A stretch of 64,000 bases of DNA from Actinomadura rayongensis (GCF_009831215.1 NZ_WUTW01000001.1:186001-250000), one strand, 5' to 3'; shown: positions 9,447 through 17,703, counted from the first letter of the stretch. The notes: generated from the letters alone by a model not told the origin. Program-made: numbers and translations.

Positions 9447-10934
9447 ATGATCCAGGGCATCGACTACGCGGCCGTCGCGCCGCCGCTGATCCTCGCCGCC
9501 GCCGCGCTGGCCGTCCTCGTCGCGGACGCGTTCGGCGTCGCGCGCCGCGTGCTCGGCCTCGTGACGGGGTCGGCGTTCGGCGCGGCGCTCGTCGCGGTGA
9601 TTGCGCTCGCGGCCGGGGAGCGGCGTGCCACGTTCTGCGTGCCCGGCGGGCTGCGCGGCTCCGGCCCCGCGTCCTGCTCCTACGTCGCGGACGACTTCAC
9701 GCTGCTGTTCCAGGGCGTCGTCCTCACCGCCGCCGTGGTCGTCGTCCTGCTGTCGCTGCGCGAGATCACCGACTCGCGGATCCCGGCGGGGGAGTACCAC
9801 TTCCTGCTGCTGTCGGCCGTCACCGGCGCCGTCACGCTCGTCGCCGCGCGCGACCTCGTGCTGCTCGTCGTCGCGCTGGAGACGCTGTCGCTGCCGGTGT
9901 TCGCGCTGGTCGCGCTGCGCCGCTACGACGGCGTCGCGTCCGAGGCCGCGGTCAAGCTGTTCCTCGTGTCGGTCGTGTCGTCGGCCGTGATGCTGTTCGG
10001 CATCAGCCTCGTCTACGGCGCGACCGGCGCGATGCACCTGGATCGCATCGCGCCCGCGCTCGCCAAGCTGCCGTCCGACCTGGACCCCGTCGCGGGCGTC
10101 GGGATCATGCTGGTGCTCGCCGGGTTCGGGTTCAAGGTCGCGGCCGTCCCGTTCCACTTCTGGGCGCCGGACGTCTACCAGGGCGCCCCGCTGCCCGTCG
10201 CCGCGTTCCTGTCGGTGATCTCCAAGGCCGCCGGGTTCGCCGGGCTCGTGATCGTCCTCGCGCTCGGCTTCCCCGCCTACGGGCACGTCTGGGGGCCGCT
10301 CGTCGGGATCATGGCCGCGCTGACCATGACGCTCGGCAACCTGCTCGCGCTCCGGCAGGGCACCGCGATCCGGCTGCTGGCCTGGTCGTCGGTCGCGCAG
10401 TCGGGGTACATGCTCGCGCCGCTGGCGTCCGGCGCGCACCGGCTGCCCGAGGCCGTCGCCGCCACCACCGCCTACGTCGCGCTGTACGCGGTGATGAACC
10501 TCGGCGCGTTCGCGGTCGTCGTCGGGTTCCGCCGCCGGGCGGGCGCGGTCGGCGGCGCGGACGCCCTGGACGACTTCCGGGGCCTCGGCCGCCGCAGCCC
10601 CGCCGTCGCCGCCGCACTCGCGTTCTTCCTCATCTGCCTCGCGGGCCTGCCGCCCGGCGTGATGGGGCTGTTCGCCAAGGTCGTCGTGTTCCGCTCGACC
10701 GTCGCGGGCGGGGCGACCTGGCTCGCCGTGATCATGGCGCTCAACACCGTGATCGGACTGTTCTACTACCTGCGCTGGGCCGTGCTGCTGTTCGCCGAGC
10801 CGACCGGACGGCCGTACGCCACCGCCGTGCCGGGACTGCCCGTCCGGTTCGCCGTCGGGGCCGCCGCCGCCGGGGCCGTCGTGCTGTCGGTCGCGCCGCA
10901 GCTGGTGTTGCAGGCAGTGACCTCCGTCACCTGA
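9447..10934 (+). CDS. nuoN: NADH-quinone oxidoreductase subunit N (antiporter-like)
   Basis: NuoN is the proximal antiporter-like subunit. The 495-residue protein has [18 protein letters not shown] (helix 5 glutamate) and [20 protein letters not shown] (helix 7 lysine). [19 protein letters not shown] and [20 protein letters not shown] follow. The ATG follows GGAGG inside the nuoM end (GGAGGTGGCTGACGCCC). It is the last nuo gene, and an HtpX-type protease follows after 70 nt. The same nuoN2-htpX adjacency is known from Streptomyces, supporting assignment as the second nuo cluster. Confidence 0.94.
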   Translation: MIQGIDYAAVAPPLILAAAALAVLVADAFGVARRVLGLVTGSAFGAALVAVIALAAGERRATFCVPGGLRGSGPASCSYVADDFTLLFQGVVLTAAVVVVLLSLREITDSRIPAGEYHFLLLSAVTGAVTLVAARDLVLLVVALETLSLPVFALVALRRYDGVASEAAVKLFLVSVVSSAVMLFGISLVYGATGAMHLDRIAPALAKLPSDLDPVAGVGIMLVLAGFGFKVAAVPFHFWAPDVYQGAPLPVAAFLSVISKAAGFAGLVIVLALGFPAYGHVWGPLVGIMAALTMTLGNLLALRQGTAIRLLAWSSVAQSGYMLAPLASGAHRLPEAVAATTAYVALYAVMNLGAFAVVVGFRRRAGAVGGADALDDFRGLGRRSPAVAAALAFFLICLAGLPPGVMGLFAKVVVFRSTVAGGATWLAVIMALNTVIGLFYYLRWAVLLFAEPTGRPYATAVPGLPVRFAVGAAAAGAVVLSVAPQLVLQAVTSVT

Positions 10935-11004
10935 TACGGGAACATTTCACCTGGTCAACCCGTTGTCCGAGTGGGTCGGAACTCGCTGCGGGGAGGTCGG
11001 GGAC

Positions 11005-11859
11005 GTGCGGTTCAACGGCGTCAAGACGGCGGCGCTGATCGCCTCACTGTCGGCGTTGATGCTGGTGGCGGGATGGGCGTTCGGACGCGGCCCCGGACTG
11101 TTCCTCGCCCTGCTCCTCGCCCTCGGCGTCAACGGCGCCGCCTACTTCTTCAGCGACCGGATCGCGCTGCGCTCGATGCGCGCCCATCCGGTCGGCGAGG
11201 TCGAGGCGCCGGTGCTGTACCGGCTCGTCCGGGAGCTGTCGGTCGCCGCGCGCCGACCCATGCCGCGCCTGTACATCTCCGAGACCGCGCAGCCCAACGC
11301 GTTCGCGACCGGACGCAACCCGCGCAACGCCGCCGTGTGCTGCACGCGCGGCATCCTGCGGATGCTGGACGAGCGGGAACTGCGCGCCGTCCTCGGGCAC
11401 GAACTGTCACACGTCTACAACCGGGACATTCTGATCGCGTCGGTGGCGGCCGGGATCGCGACCGTCATCACCTACCTGTCGCAGCTCGCGATCTTCCTGC
11501 CGATCGGACGGTCCGAGGACGACGACGGGCCCGGCGTCCTCGGCGCGCTGCTCATGCTCGTGCTCGGGCCGGTCGCCGCCGCCGTCGTCCAGATGGCCGT
11601 CAGCCGCACCCGCGAGTACCAGGCCGACGCGTCCGGCGCGCGGCTCACCGGGGACCCGCTGGCTCTGGCGTCGGCGCTCCGCAAGATCGAGGCGGGCACC
11701 CGGGCACTGCCGCTCCCGCAGGACCCGCAGCTCGCCACCACCAGCTCGCTGATGATCGCCAACCCGTTCCGGGGCGCGGGCATCGGCCGCCTGTTCTCCA
11801 CGCACCCGCCGACCGCCGAGCGCATCGCCCGGCTGGAGCGCATGGCCGGGCACCGCTGA
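11005..11859 (+). CDS. htpX: HtpX-type membrane zinc metalloprotease (M48B)
   Basis: HtpX homologues are membrane-bound zinc proteases that clear misfolded membrane proteins. The 284-residue protein has two N-terminal hydrophobic segments, then the catalytic HELSH (H132, E133, H136). Two more hydrophobic segments follow, then the third zinc ligand in [15 protein letters not shown] (E204). The C-terminal [17 protein letters not shown] is typical of M48. The GTG start was chosen because GGGGAGG lies 9-15 nt upstream; a TTG further out lacks this. It follows nuoN closely and may act in quality control of the same membrane complex, which is inference. Confidence 0.93.
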   Translation: MRFNGVKTAALIASLSALMLVAGWAFGRGPGLFLALLLALGVNGAAYFFSDRIALRSMRAHPVGEVEAPVLYRLVRELSVAARRPMPRLYISETAQPNAFATGRNPRNAAVCCTRGILRMLDERELRAVLGHELSHVYNRDILIASVAAGIATVITYLSQLAIFLPIGRSEDDDGPGVLGALLMLVLGPVAAAVVQMAVSRTREYQADASGARLTGDPLALASALRKIEAGTRALPLPQDPQLATTSSLMIANPFRGAGIGRLFSTHPPTAERIARLERMAGHR

Positions 11860-11905
11860 CCGGAACGATCCGAACCATCGCGCGTCCGTCCGCGTCAGAG
11901 ACAAC

Positions 11906-11946
11906 GAGCGCGCCGGACCTTCTGCGGGGGAGGGACCGGCGCGCTC
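11906..11946 (+). terminator. Hairpin downstream of htpX
   Basis: Perfect 11-nt arms (GAGCGCGCCGG at 11906-11916, complement at 11936-11946) enclose a 19-nt loop. A second GC-rich inverted repeat follows within 20 nt (CGGGCCGCCG ... CGGCGGCCCG). There is no T-run, as is usual for GC-rich actinobacterial terminators. Confidence 0.5.
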
Positions 11947-12094
11947 CCCGGGCGGGCGGGCCGCCGCCGACGACGCCGGCGGCCCGTACGCTCACCTGAG
12001 TGACAAGAACACGTCCCGCGCTGTTCTCCCGATCGGGTTGACCGCCGGACCGCGCTGCTCCAGGCTCGTGAGCGGTTCCCCGAGGAGGCGAGTC

Positions 12095-12355
12095 ATGGAG
12101 CGCGGCGACCGGCACCGGCACATCCCGTCGCCCCAGTCCCCGCGAGGCGGCGAGGTCGCCTCCAGCGGGACGGGCATGTACGGCGGCAGCGTCCCCTACG
12201 GCGGCGAGCCCGCGTCGATCCGGGCGGCGTGGGACGAGATGCTCCGCACCCCCGAGCGGACCAGGTTCTGCCCGCTCTGCCGGGGTTCGGGCCTGCACCG
12301 CGGCGCGGAATGCCCCGCCTGCGACGGCCGGGGGACGCCGCTCAGCGGTAGTTGA
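12095..12355 (+). CDS. Small protein with DnaJ-like CxxCxGxG zinc motifs
   Basis: The 86-residue protein has an N-terminal half without recognisable features (Arg, His, Gly and Ser-rich). The C-terminal half carries FCPLCRGSG and ECPACDGRG, a single pair of the CxxCxGxG repeats that bind zinc in DnaJ and related proteins. No J domain is present. The ATG is preceded by CGAGGAGGCGAG. The last 14 nt overlap the 3' end of yajQ on the other strand, so the two genes converge. The function is unknown; binding of one zinc ion is inferred from the four cysteines. Confidence 0.7.
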   Translation: MERGDRHRHIPSPQSPRGGEVASSGTGMYGGSVPYGGEPASIRAAWDEMLRTPERTRFCPLCRGSGLHRGAECPACDGRGTPLSGS

Positions 12356-12830
12356 CGAACTGGAGGGCGACGTCCAAATCCTTGCCCTTGAGCAGGGCGA
12401 TGACGCCCTGGAGGTCGTCCTTCTTCTTGGCCGACACGCGCAGCTCGTCGCCCTGGATCTGGGCCTTGACGCCCTTCGGCCCCTCGTCCCGGATGATCTT
12501 GCCGATCTTCTTGGCGTCCTCCTGGGAGATGCCCTCCTTGAGCGCGACGCCGAGCTTGTAGATCTTCCCCTGCGCCTTCGGCTCGCCCGGGTCGATCGCC
12601 TTCAGCGAGATGCCGCGCTTGACGAGCTTGTCGCGCAGGACGTCCAGGACGGCCTTGGCGCGCTCCTCGGAGTTCGCCTGGATGTCGATCGCCTCGCCCG
12701 ACCACTTGATCCCGGCGTCGACGTTGCGGAAGTCGAACCGGTTCGCGACCTCCTTGGCCGCCTGGTTGAGGGCGTTGTCGACCTCCTGCCGGTCGAGCTT
12801 GCTCACGATGTCGAAGCTGCTGTCCGCCAA
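12342..12830 (-). CDS. yajQ: YajQ-family cyclic di-GMP/nucleotide-binding protein
   Basis: The family (UPF0234) binds nucleotides, and in some Gram-negative bacteria cyclic di-GMP, and affects gene expression. The 162-residue protein begins with the signature [20 protein letters not shown] and contains [21 protein letters not shown] and a C-terminal [16 protein letters not shown]. These match the family over its whole length. The gene faces away from the CHAP protein gene and converges with the zinc-motif protein gene. What it binds in actinobacteria is unproven. Confidence 0.93.
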   Translation of the reverse strand: MADSSFDIVSKLDRQEVDNALNQAAKEVANRFDFRNVDAGIKWSGEAIDIQANSEERAKAVLDVLRDKLVKRGISLKAIDPGEPKAQGKIYKLGVALKEGISQEDAKKIGKIIRDEGPKGVKAQIQGDELRVSAKKKDDLQGVIALLKGKDLDVALQFVNYR

Positions 12831-13004
12831 CGGGGTCTCCTAGCTGTGGAACGTTCGGTCCGGCGTGCGCCGCGACACATCCGCTCAGGGTAGCGAGCCG
12901 TCACCTCCGGGGTGCGTGTGCGGTGGCGGCCGGGAGGGCACGCCTGGTGACGAACGGCTTGCCGCGCTGGTTGATCAGTCCCCCGAAGCGACCCCGGAGG
13001 CCCG

Positions 13005-13826
13005 ATGAGGCAGACAAAGCGCAAGGAAGTGAAGCATCTGGACAAAGTGGACGCCCACCCGGACGCGCACCGGTCCACCGAGCCCGACGAACGCGACATC
13101 CTGAGCGCCCGCCAGGACGCGACCCACTCGTCCATGCTCGCCGAGGCCCGCAAGTCCCTCGGCCTGAAGGGGCGTCCGAACGCGATCACGCGCTCCTACG
13201 CGGCCCGGCACGGCAAGGAGTACCTGACGGCGTCCTGGTGCGACATGGCGATCACGTACTGGGCGCGCCGCTCGGGCAACGCCGACGCCGTCCTGCCCGG
13301 CGGCGACCGCGCCTACACCGTCTTCCACGCCGAGGACTTCCGCAAGGCCGGCGCCTGGCACGCCGGAACGACCGACAACGTCCGCGACGCCAAGCCCGGC
13401 GACATCGTGTTCTTCGACTGGGGCACGTCCAACTCGATCGACGCCGTGGACCACGTGGGCGTCGTCGAAAAGAACCTAGGCGGCGGACGCCTCCAAACGA
13501 TCGAGGCCAACACGGGCAACGCGGTGCGCCGCCGCGTCCGCGCCGCCGGCGTGATCGCCGGCTTCGGCCGCCCCTCCTACGACGCCAACTGGACGGAGTC
13601 GATGGTGAAGAAGCTCCCCGAACTCGCCAAAGGCGCCCGCGGCGAGCACGTAGAGACGCTACAGGCCCTCCTCCAGGCCCGCTCCCACCCCGACATCAAG
13701 CTCACGGGCCGCTTCGACGACGCCACCGAGAAGGCCGTCCGCGCCGTCCAGAAGTGGGGCAAAGTCCACCAGGACGGCGTCGTGGGCCCCCAGACCTGGC
13801 CCGTCCTCCTCCGCGTCCACACCTGA
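13005..13826 (+). CDS. CHAP-domain protein with C-terminal peptidoglycan-binding module
   Basis: CHAP domains are cysteine amidases or endopeptidases that cut peptidoglycan peptides. Candidate catalytic residues are C79 (SWCDMAITYWARR), H150 (DHVGVVEKN) and E167 (IEANTGN). Residues about 205-273 form a PG_binding_1-like repeat (GARGEHVETLQALLQ ... GRFDDATEKAVRAVQKWGKVHQDGVVGPQTW). No signal peptide or membrane segment is visible. The product may therefore be exported by another route or act in the cytoplasm. A CCGGAGGCCCG site precedes the ATG. It is 60 nt upstream of tRNA-Tyr. Confidence 0.85.
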   Translation: MRQTKRKEVKHLDKVDAHPDAHRSTEPDERDILSARQDATHSSMLAEARKSLGLKGRPNAITRSYAARHGKEYLTASWCDMAITYWARRSGNADAVLPGGDRAYTVFHAEDFRKAGAWHAGTTDNVRDAKPGDIVFFDWGTSNSIDAVDHVGVVEKNLGGGRLQTIEANTGNAVRRRVRAAGVIAGFGRPSYDANWTESMVKKLPELAKGARGEHVETLQALLQARSHPDIKLTGRFDDATEKAVRAVQKWGKVHQDGVVGPQTWPVLLRVHT

Positions 13827-13886
13827 TGTCACGACCACCCGCGCCGTCCGCTATCCTTTCCAGTGCCGTCGCGAAAGCGACGCCAC

Positions 13887-13968
13887 GGCGGGTTGCCCGA
13901 GTGGCCAATGGGAGCGGACTGTAAATCCGTCGGCTTAGCCTACGCAGGTTCGAACCCTGCACCCGCCA
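13887..13968 (+). tRNA. tRNA-Tyr (GTA)
   Basis: The 82-nt cloverleaf has acceptor GGCGGGT/ACCCGCC and anticodon loop CTGTAAA (anticodon GTA). It has a long class II variable arm (CGGCTTAGCC) and T arm GCAGG-TTCGAAC-CCTGC. Discriminator A is at 13968; CCA is not encoded. A TATCCT box lies 30 nt upstream. Its 3' end is a classic integrase attachment site, and a broken integrase gene lies about 200 nt downstream. Confidence 0.97.
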
Positions 13969-13979
13969 CACCAGCGAAA

Positions 13980-14014
13980 ACGGCCTCTGACCATGCACAA
14001 CGGTCAGGGGCCGT
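13980..14014 (+). terminator. Terminator of tRNA-Tyr
   Basis: Thirteen-nt arms (ACGGCCTCTGACC and GGTCAGGGGCCGT) pair with one wobble across a 9-nt loop, starting 12 nt after the tRNA. Confidence 0.75.
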
Positions 14015-14127
14015 CGTGCTGTCCGAGACACCGACGGACAGCCGGGCGCAGCCGTTTGTCACCGGTCCCGGAATATACGCGGAATCGATCCGCGCGTGTC
14101 TTGGCAGGTCGGGCCGGAAAAGACGAA

Positions 14128-14153
14128 GGGACTCCGGCGCGAGCCGGAGTCCC
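14128..14153. terminator. Perfect 11-bp hairpin between tRNA-Tyr and the integrase relic
   Basis: GGGACTCCGGC and its exact complement flank a GCGA tetraloop. It lies just past the 3' end of the minus-strand integrase remnant and could have served as its terminator. Confidence 0.6.
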
Positions 14154-14169
14154 CACGGGATGAGTCGGA

Positions 14170-14497
14170 TCAGTTGTCGAGCGCGTCATCGATCCGCCTG
14201 TGCGTCCGGGGCTTCTGCCCTTCGATGCGCTTGGCGTAGATCTCCGGCAACACCTTCAGGCCATGTCCGGCTTCGTCGGCGACGTCGGTCGCCGGAACAC
14301 CGGCGTTGAGCCGCAGCGAGACGCCCGCGTTCGGCGTGCGTCGATCGGTCGTCCGTCCGCCGCGCTCCCGGCTCCGGAAGCGAACGGGCCACCTCGAAAG
14401 GGTTGTAGAAGACGGCCCGCTTGCGCGCGACAGTGGAAGCCGCCGCCGACCTGCCGTCCAGCTTGCGCGCCAGCGCGTTGTTGCTCCGCACTACCTC
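14170..14497 (-). pseudogene. Decayed tyrosine (phage-type) integrase
   Basis: Two segments in different frames match the actinobacterial tyrosine recombinase pattern. The upstream segment (14497-14402) reads NALARKLDGRSAAAS and TVARKRAVFYN, typical of the core-binding region. The downstream segment (about 14340-14170) reads LRLNAGVPATDVADEAGHG, then KVLPEIYAKRIEGQ. It retains the box II histidine (AGHG) and the catalytic tyrosine (EIYAKRI), and ends in HRRIDDALDN. The arginine expected in the usual LRHA motif is replaced (TPNAGVSL). Most of the catalytic domain between the segments is missing, with a frame change. The position next to tRNA-Tyr suggests an old integrative element. The call rests on motif recall, not on a search. 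Confidence 0.7.
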
Positions 14498-14590
14498 ACC
14501 GGCTGGTATCCCGAGATCAACACGTGGGAGCAGCTTCTGCAGCGGCATGAAGACGAGCACCGTTCTTGCGGGCTGGACTCTCACTCGCAC

Positions 14591-14794
14591 GCAAGCATCC
14601 CGGACGTGAGCCGGCCCTAGCCTCCGCCGATGGCTGGACGAACATGGCTCGGGGCGCGTTGCTACAGGAGCTCCGCTAGTGCGGGACGTCGCAAGCTGGG
14701 CTGGAAGGGTGCGGGACCGTGGCCCTCCTCACCGCCTGACGGCTGTGATCATGCTTTTCGGGTGGGTTCGGCCCATTGATCGACGGTATCGGAC
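14591..14794. other. Non-coding stretch between integrase relic and DinB gene
   Basis: No convincing gene, RNA or repeat is seen. Short open frames here lack ribosome binding sites and coding-like third-position GC bias. It may be remnant sequence of the element that brought the integrase. Confidence 0.4.
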
Positions 14795-15301
14795 TTAGTC
14801 GCCGGTCGTGCCGTCGAGCATTTCGCGCAGGATGTCCAGGTGGCCGTTGTGGCGGGCGGTCTCCTCGGTGAGGTGCAAGAGAATCCATCGCAGATCGATG
14901 TGAAGGCCGTTGCGGACGGCTCGCCGGGCCCGCTTGTCGAGGTTGTGGCCGGCGACCAGTTCGCGGTAACGGGTGCTCTGCTCGGCGTATTCGTTGAGCA
15001 ACTGCGTGAGCGGGACGTCGACGGCGATTCGCATCTCGCGGTCAGGGTCATCCTCGGTCCACGGGCCCCGGTCTTCTTCGCCGAGGAAGACCACCTGGAA
15101 CCAGTAGTATTCGACCCAGTGGAGATGGCTGACGACTCCACTCATGGTCATCAGCGGTGAGGTCGGCAGGATCGCCTTGCGTGCGTTCTCTGCGGAGACG
15201 CCCTGGCACTTGGCGCGAGCGGTGTCACGTGCGTAGTCGAGAAATGTGGTGAGCTGGGTGCGCTCGTCCCACGCGTGCGGCGTGTCATCGATCCTGGTCA
15301 T
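14795..15301 (-). CDS. DinB-family (DUF664) protein
   Basis: DinB-like proteins are four-helix bundles with a metal site; many act as thiol-dependent transferases, for example with mycothiol. The 168-residue protein has the family layout. LTTFLDYARDTARAKCQGVS is followed by a first metal-ligand region SGVVSHLHWVEYYWFQVVF, a middle FLGEEDRGPW, then a C-terminal LRWILLHLTEETARHNGHLD with conserved histidines. The ATG has a weak upstream site. It lies in the island-like stretch next to tRNA-Tyr. The substrate is unknown. Confidence 0.85.
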   Translation of the reverse strand: MTRIDDTPHAWDERTQLTTFLDYARDTARAKCQGVSAENARKAILPTSPLMTMSGVVSHLHWVEYYWFQVVFLGEEDRGPWTEDDPDREMRIAVDVPLTQLLNEYAEQSTRYRELVAGHNLDKRARRAVRNGLHIDLRWILLHLTEETARHNGHLDILREMLDGTTGD

Positions 15302-15584
15302 CGCGTGAGCTTGCCCGGTCGCCGTGGCCGGTGTCGAGTATTTCGCTTCCGGGCATGGTGCGTTGATGGCTTACACGAGCGCATGTCCGTGTTGTGGGTA
15401 CCTCACGCTGACACAGCGCGGGTCTTTCGAGATCGTAGTTGTTGAGTCTCGCCGGCGTCCAGTCTTTGGCCGGGTACCATTCCAGGTTTGCTGATTCGCC
15501 GGGGAAGCGTTGAACATGCTGGGCAGAGGTCGGGGGCTGGCGGATGGTGACGGCGTCGGTGATCTCTTTGCGGAAGCCGCTCAC
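15285..15584 (-). CDS. Possible small hypothetical protein upstream of the DinB gene
   Basis: A 99-codon frame starts at a GTG, with AAAGGAAA a rather distant 20 nt upstream. It overlaps the DinB gene start by 17 nt. The first 55 residues (SGFRKEITDAVTIRQPPTS ... NLEWYPAKDWTPARLNNYD) look protein-like; the rest is rich in Arg, Ser and Thr and looks random. No family is recognised. It could be a truncated gene within the island. Confidence 0.3.
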   Translation of the reverse strand: MSGFRKEITDAVTIRQPPTSAQHVQRFPGESANLEWYPAKDWTPARLNNYDLERPALCQREVPTTRTCARVSHQRTMPGSEILDTGHGDRASSRDDQDR

Positions 15585-15885
15585 GTGTGCGCCCAGGTGG
15601 GGTTTCCTTTCTGGGCCGGTCGGCCTGTCCGGATATGCAACACGGCGGGAGGTTGCTTCTGGGTAAGGAGAGGTGTGCGTCGTGGTCGGAGTGCGGCTTT
15701 GTTGGAATGGGATTGTCGGTGCGGCGTTTGGTGTTTGCAGGGCGTGGACGGTGGTGGAAGTCTGCGGGATGCTGGGGATCTGTGGGTGTGAGGGGGAGCG
15801 TGGGCGAACGGGGTGAGGGTCGGTCGGCGTGGACAGGGCCGTGGCCTGGTGTGCGAGCGGCTGTGGAGGGGCGGGGGAATTGGCG
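15585..15885. other. Island spacer without a supported gene
   Basis: The plus strand is unusually G- and T-rich, and no frame has a convincing start or family signature. It probably holds divergent promoters for the minus-strand small frame and the plus-strand Cys-rich/PP2C pair. Confidence 0.4.
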
Positions 15886-16107
15886 GTGAGTGGTAGGCGT
15901 GACCGGTGTGGTGACGAGTCGTGTGCCTGGTGCGATCAGGACGGGTGGGCGTGCCGGTTCTGCGGTGGGTCCGGGTGGTGGCGTCCGGAGAAGCCCGAGC
16001 GGGACGGTGCCGGGGCGCTGAGCTGGGTGCGGGTGGACGAGCCCTGTCGCATGTGCGGCAACACCGGCAAGGAGCACCATCCGCTTGAGGGGTCCGTTCC
16101 GGCGTGA
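15886..16107 (+). CDS. Small Cys-rich (zinc-ribbon-like) protein
   Basis: The 73-residue protein has three CxxC pairs: SCAWCDQDG, CRFCGGSG and CRMCGNTG, plus an early cysteine. The last two resemble the CxxCxGxG units of DnaJ zinc fingers, so zinc binding is likely. The GTG start is preceded by GAGGGGCGGGGG. Its stop overlaps the start of the PP2C-like gene (GTGATG), so the two are probably translated together and act in one process. No known family is assigned. Confidence 0.55.
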   Translation: MSGRRDRCGDESCAWCDQDGWACRFCGGSGWWRPEKPERDGAGALSWVRVDEPCRMCGNTGKEHHPLEGSVPA

Positions 16108-16862
16108 TGGGCGGGGTGGACGTGCGTCTGGCCACTGAGGCGACGCCCGGGCTGGTCAATGAGGACTTCGCGGCGGTGGGGGACGGTTGGGCCGTCGTGC
16201 TCGACGGTGCCACCCAGCATCCGAAGGTCACCACCGGGTGCGTGCATGGGCCGGGCTGGTTGGTGCGGCGGCTCGGCGGTGTGCTCGCGGCGCGGCTTGC
16301 CGTGCAGGACGGTGAGGGGCTTGCGGATGTTCTCGAAGAGGCCATTCGCCGTGTCAGGGGGCTGCATGCGGGGTGTGACCTGGAGAATCCGGACAGTCCG
16401 TCGGCCACCGTTGCGATGGTGCGGTGGGACGAAGGGCGCCTGGACTGGCTGGTGCTGGCCGATTCGCCGATCGTCCTGGACGACGGGGACGTCACGGTCG
16501 TCCGGGACGACCGGGTCGACCGGCTGCCGGCCTACGACGTGGAGACCGTCCGCAGGTCGCGCAACAGCGTCGGCGGGTTCTGGGTGGCCGCCGCCAGGCC
16601 GGAGGCCGCGCGGCACGCGCTCACCGGGACGGCGGTGAACGTGAAGAGAGCGGCGCTGCTGTCGGATGGTGCGTCGCGGCTCGTTGAGCGGTTCGGGACG
16701 ATGAGCTGGCGGGGGCTTCTCGATCTTGTGGAGGAGCACGGGCCGGGCGAGTTGATCCGGCGGACCCGCGCCGCCGAACAGGCCCATGACCTGCCCGGAC
16801 GGCGAGGGAAGACGCATGACGACGCCACCGTCATCTATCTCGGCGGCACCCCGCGAAAGTGA
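16104..16862 (+). CDS. PP2C-like protein phosphatase
   Basis: PP2C enzymes are metal-dependent Ser/Thr phosphatases. The 252-residue protein has motif I-like GLVNEDFAAV, motif II-like AVVLDGATQHP, a central SATVAMVRWD and LVLADSPIVL, motif VIII-like ALLSDGASRL and C-terminal GKTHDDATVIYL. All metal-binding aspartates of the core are therefore present. The usual DGxGG after motif II reads DGATQ, so this is a divergent branch. It overlaps the Cys-rich gene upstream, and tRNA-Thr follows 70 nt later. The partner kinase and substrate are unknown. Start could be GTG 16104 or the next codon, ATG 16107. Confidence 0.75.
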   Translation: MMGGVDVRLATEATPGLVNEDFAAVGDGWAVVLDGATQHPKVTTGCVHGPGWLVRRLGGVLAARLAVQDGEGLADVLEEAIRRVRGLHAGCDLENPDSPSATVAMVRWDEGRLDWLVLADSPIVLDDGDVTVVRDDRVDRLPAYDVETVRRSRNSVGGFWVAAARPEAARHALTGTAVNVKRAALLSDGASRLVERFGTMSWRGLLDLVEEHGPGELIRRTRAAEQAHDLPGRRGKTHDDATVIYLGGTPRK

Positions 16863-16932
16863 AGTCGCACCCGCGTGCGCGGCCGTGTATGGTTACACCC
16901 GTCGCCGCGACCGCGAGGCCGCAGGACGACAG

Positions 16933-17005
16933 GCCCCTTTAGCTCAGTCGGCAGAGCGTCTCCATGGTAAGGAGAAGGTCTACGGTTCGATTCCGTAAAG
17001 GGGCT
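16933..17005 (+). tRNA. tRNA-Thr (GGT)
   Basis: The 73-nt cloverleaf has acceptor GCCCCTT/AAGGGGC, anticodon arm TCTCC-ATGGTAA-GGAGA (anticodon GGT) and T arm TACGG-TTCGATT-CCGTA. The discriminator is T at 17005 and CCA is not encoded. A TATGGT box lies about 40 nt upstream. Confidence 0.96.
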
Positions 17006-17016
17006 CCCCAGGTCAG

Positions 17017-17044
17017 AGGCCAGTTTCCGCGCGGAGGCTGGCCT
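17017..17044 (+). terminator. Terminator of tRNA-Thr
   Basis: AGGCCAG pairs with CTGGCCT; an inner CCGC/GCGG extension and TTTCCC after the hairpin complete a plausible intrinsic terminator 12 nt after the tRNA. Confidence 0.6.
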
Positions 17045-17206
17045 TTCCCGTTCCGCAGCGAGAGATCGTGCGATTCGCAGGTCATCCCCGCAGGCGGTAT
17101 CCTGGGGTCGGTCGGATCGTCCGGAACCGGGTCGTCTCGCGCAACACGGATTCCAGGGTCGCGGCGGACATCGGGTATCCTGGCGCCCGGTCACGCTGAC
17201 CATCTC

Positions 17207-17280
17207 GGCGGGGTAGCTCAGTCAGGCAGAGCAAGCGGCTCATAATCGCTGTGTCGCCGGTTCAAGTCCGGCCCTCGCTA
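17207..17280 (+). tRNA. tRNA-Met (CAT), elongator type
   Basis: The 74-nt cloverleaf begins GGCGGGGTAGCTCAG and has anticodon loop CTCATAA (anticodon CAT). The T arm is GCCGG-TTCAAGT-CCGGC. The acceptor pairs with two G-T wobbles, and the discriminator is A at 17280. TATCCT 30 nt upstream is a likely -10 box. The order tRNA-Thr, tRNA-Met, rpmG is conserved in actinomycetes. Confidence 0.94.
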
Positions 17281-17400
17281 CTACCTTGGCCTCTCGCCCC
17301 CGGCATCGAACGGGGGCGGGCGGGCCTGGTTGCTCCGACCGGTCGCCCGAGCAGGGCGGCCGACGTCACGTCCCTGTCCCTAGCAGAAAGGCACTCCATC

Positions 17401-17565
17401 GTGGCTGCCACCGACGTACGGCCGAAGATCACGCTGGCCTGCCAGGAGTGCAAGCACCGCAACTACATCACGCGGAAGAACCGGCGCAACGACCCGGACC
17501 GCATGGAGCTGAAGAAGTACTGCCCGAACTGCCGCTGCCACCGCGCGCACCGCGAGACGCGCTGA
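17401..17565 (+). CDS. rpmG: 50S ribosomal protein L33 (zinc-containing form)
   Basis: The 54-residue protein matches L33: [19 protein letters not shown], then [19 protein letters not shown]. Both CxxC pairs (CQEC and CPNC) are intact, so this is the zinc-binding version rather than a zinc-free paralogue. The GTG start has AAAGG 12 nt upstream. The placement after tRNA-Met and before hadA is standard. Confidence 0.96.
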   Translation: MAATDVRPKITLACQECKHRNYITRKNRRNDPDRMELKKYCPNCRCHRAHRETR

Positions 17566-17592
17566 CGCGGTCGGCGTTCGCCCGGCGTACGC

Positions 17593-17627
17593 TCAGCCCG
17601 TCCCCGCACACGCCGGGGGCGGGCTGA
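17593..17627 (+). terminator. Terminator after rpmG
   Basis: TCAGCCCGTCCCC and GGGGGCGGGCTGA pair with one wobble around a 9-nt loop, separating rpmG from hadA. Confidence 0.65.
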
Positions 17628-17703
17628 ACGCCGTTCTGTTAGGGTCCCTGGCAGAGCGGTTGGCGGGCGCTCGGCGCCCGGGTCGGGCGGGAGGACGAAC
17701 GGC

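Noticed and set aside
14676..14888. Minus-strand 70-codon frame past the DinB gene
   Set aside because: It overlaps the DinB coding region in another frame and has no coding features.
15587..15889. Plus-strand 100-codon frame in the island
   Set aside because: Trp/Gly/Arg/Ser composition with no family pattern and no ribosome binding site; the plus strand is simply G-rich here.
13887..16932. A second attachment site matching the tRNA-Tyr 3' end
   Set aside because: I looked for a repeat of TTCGAACCCTGC within the island and saw none by eye; a computed search would be needed to be sure.
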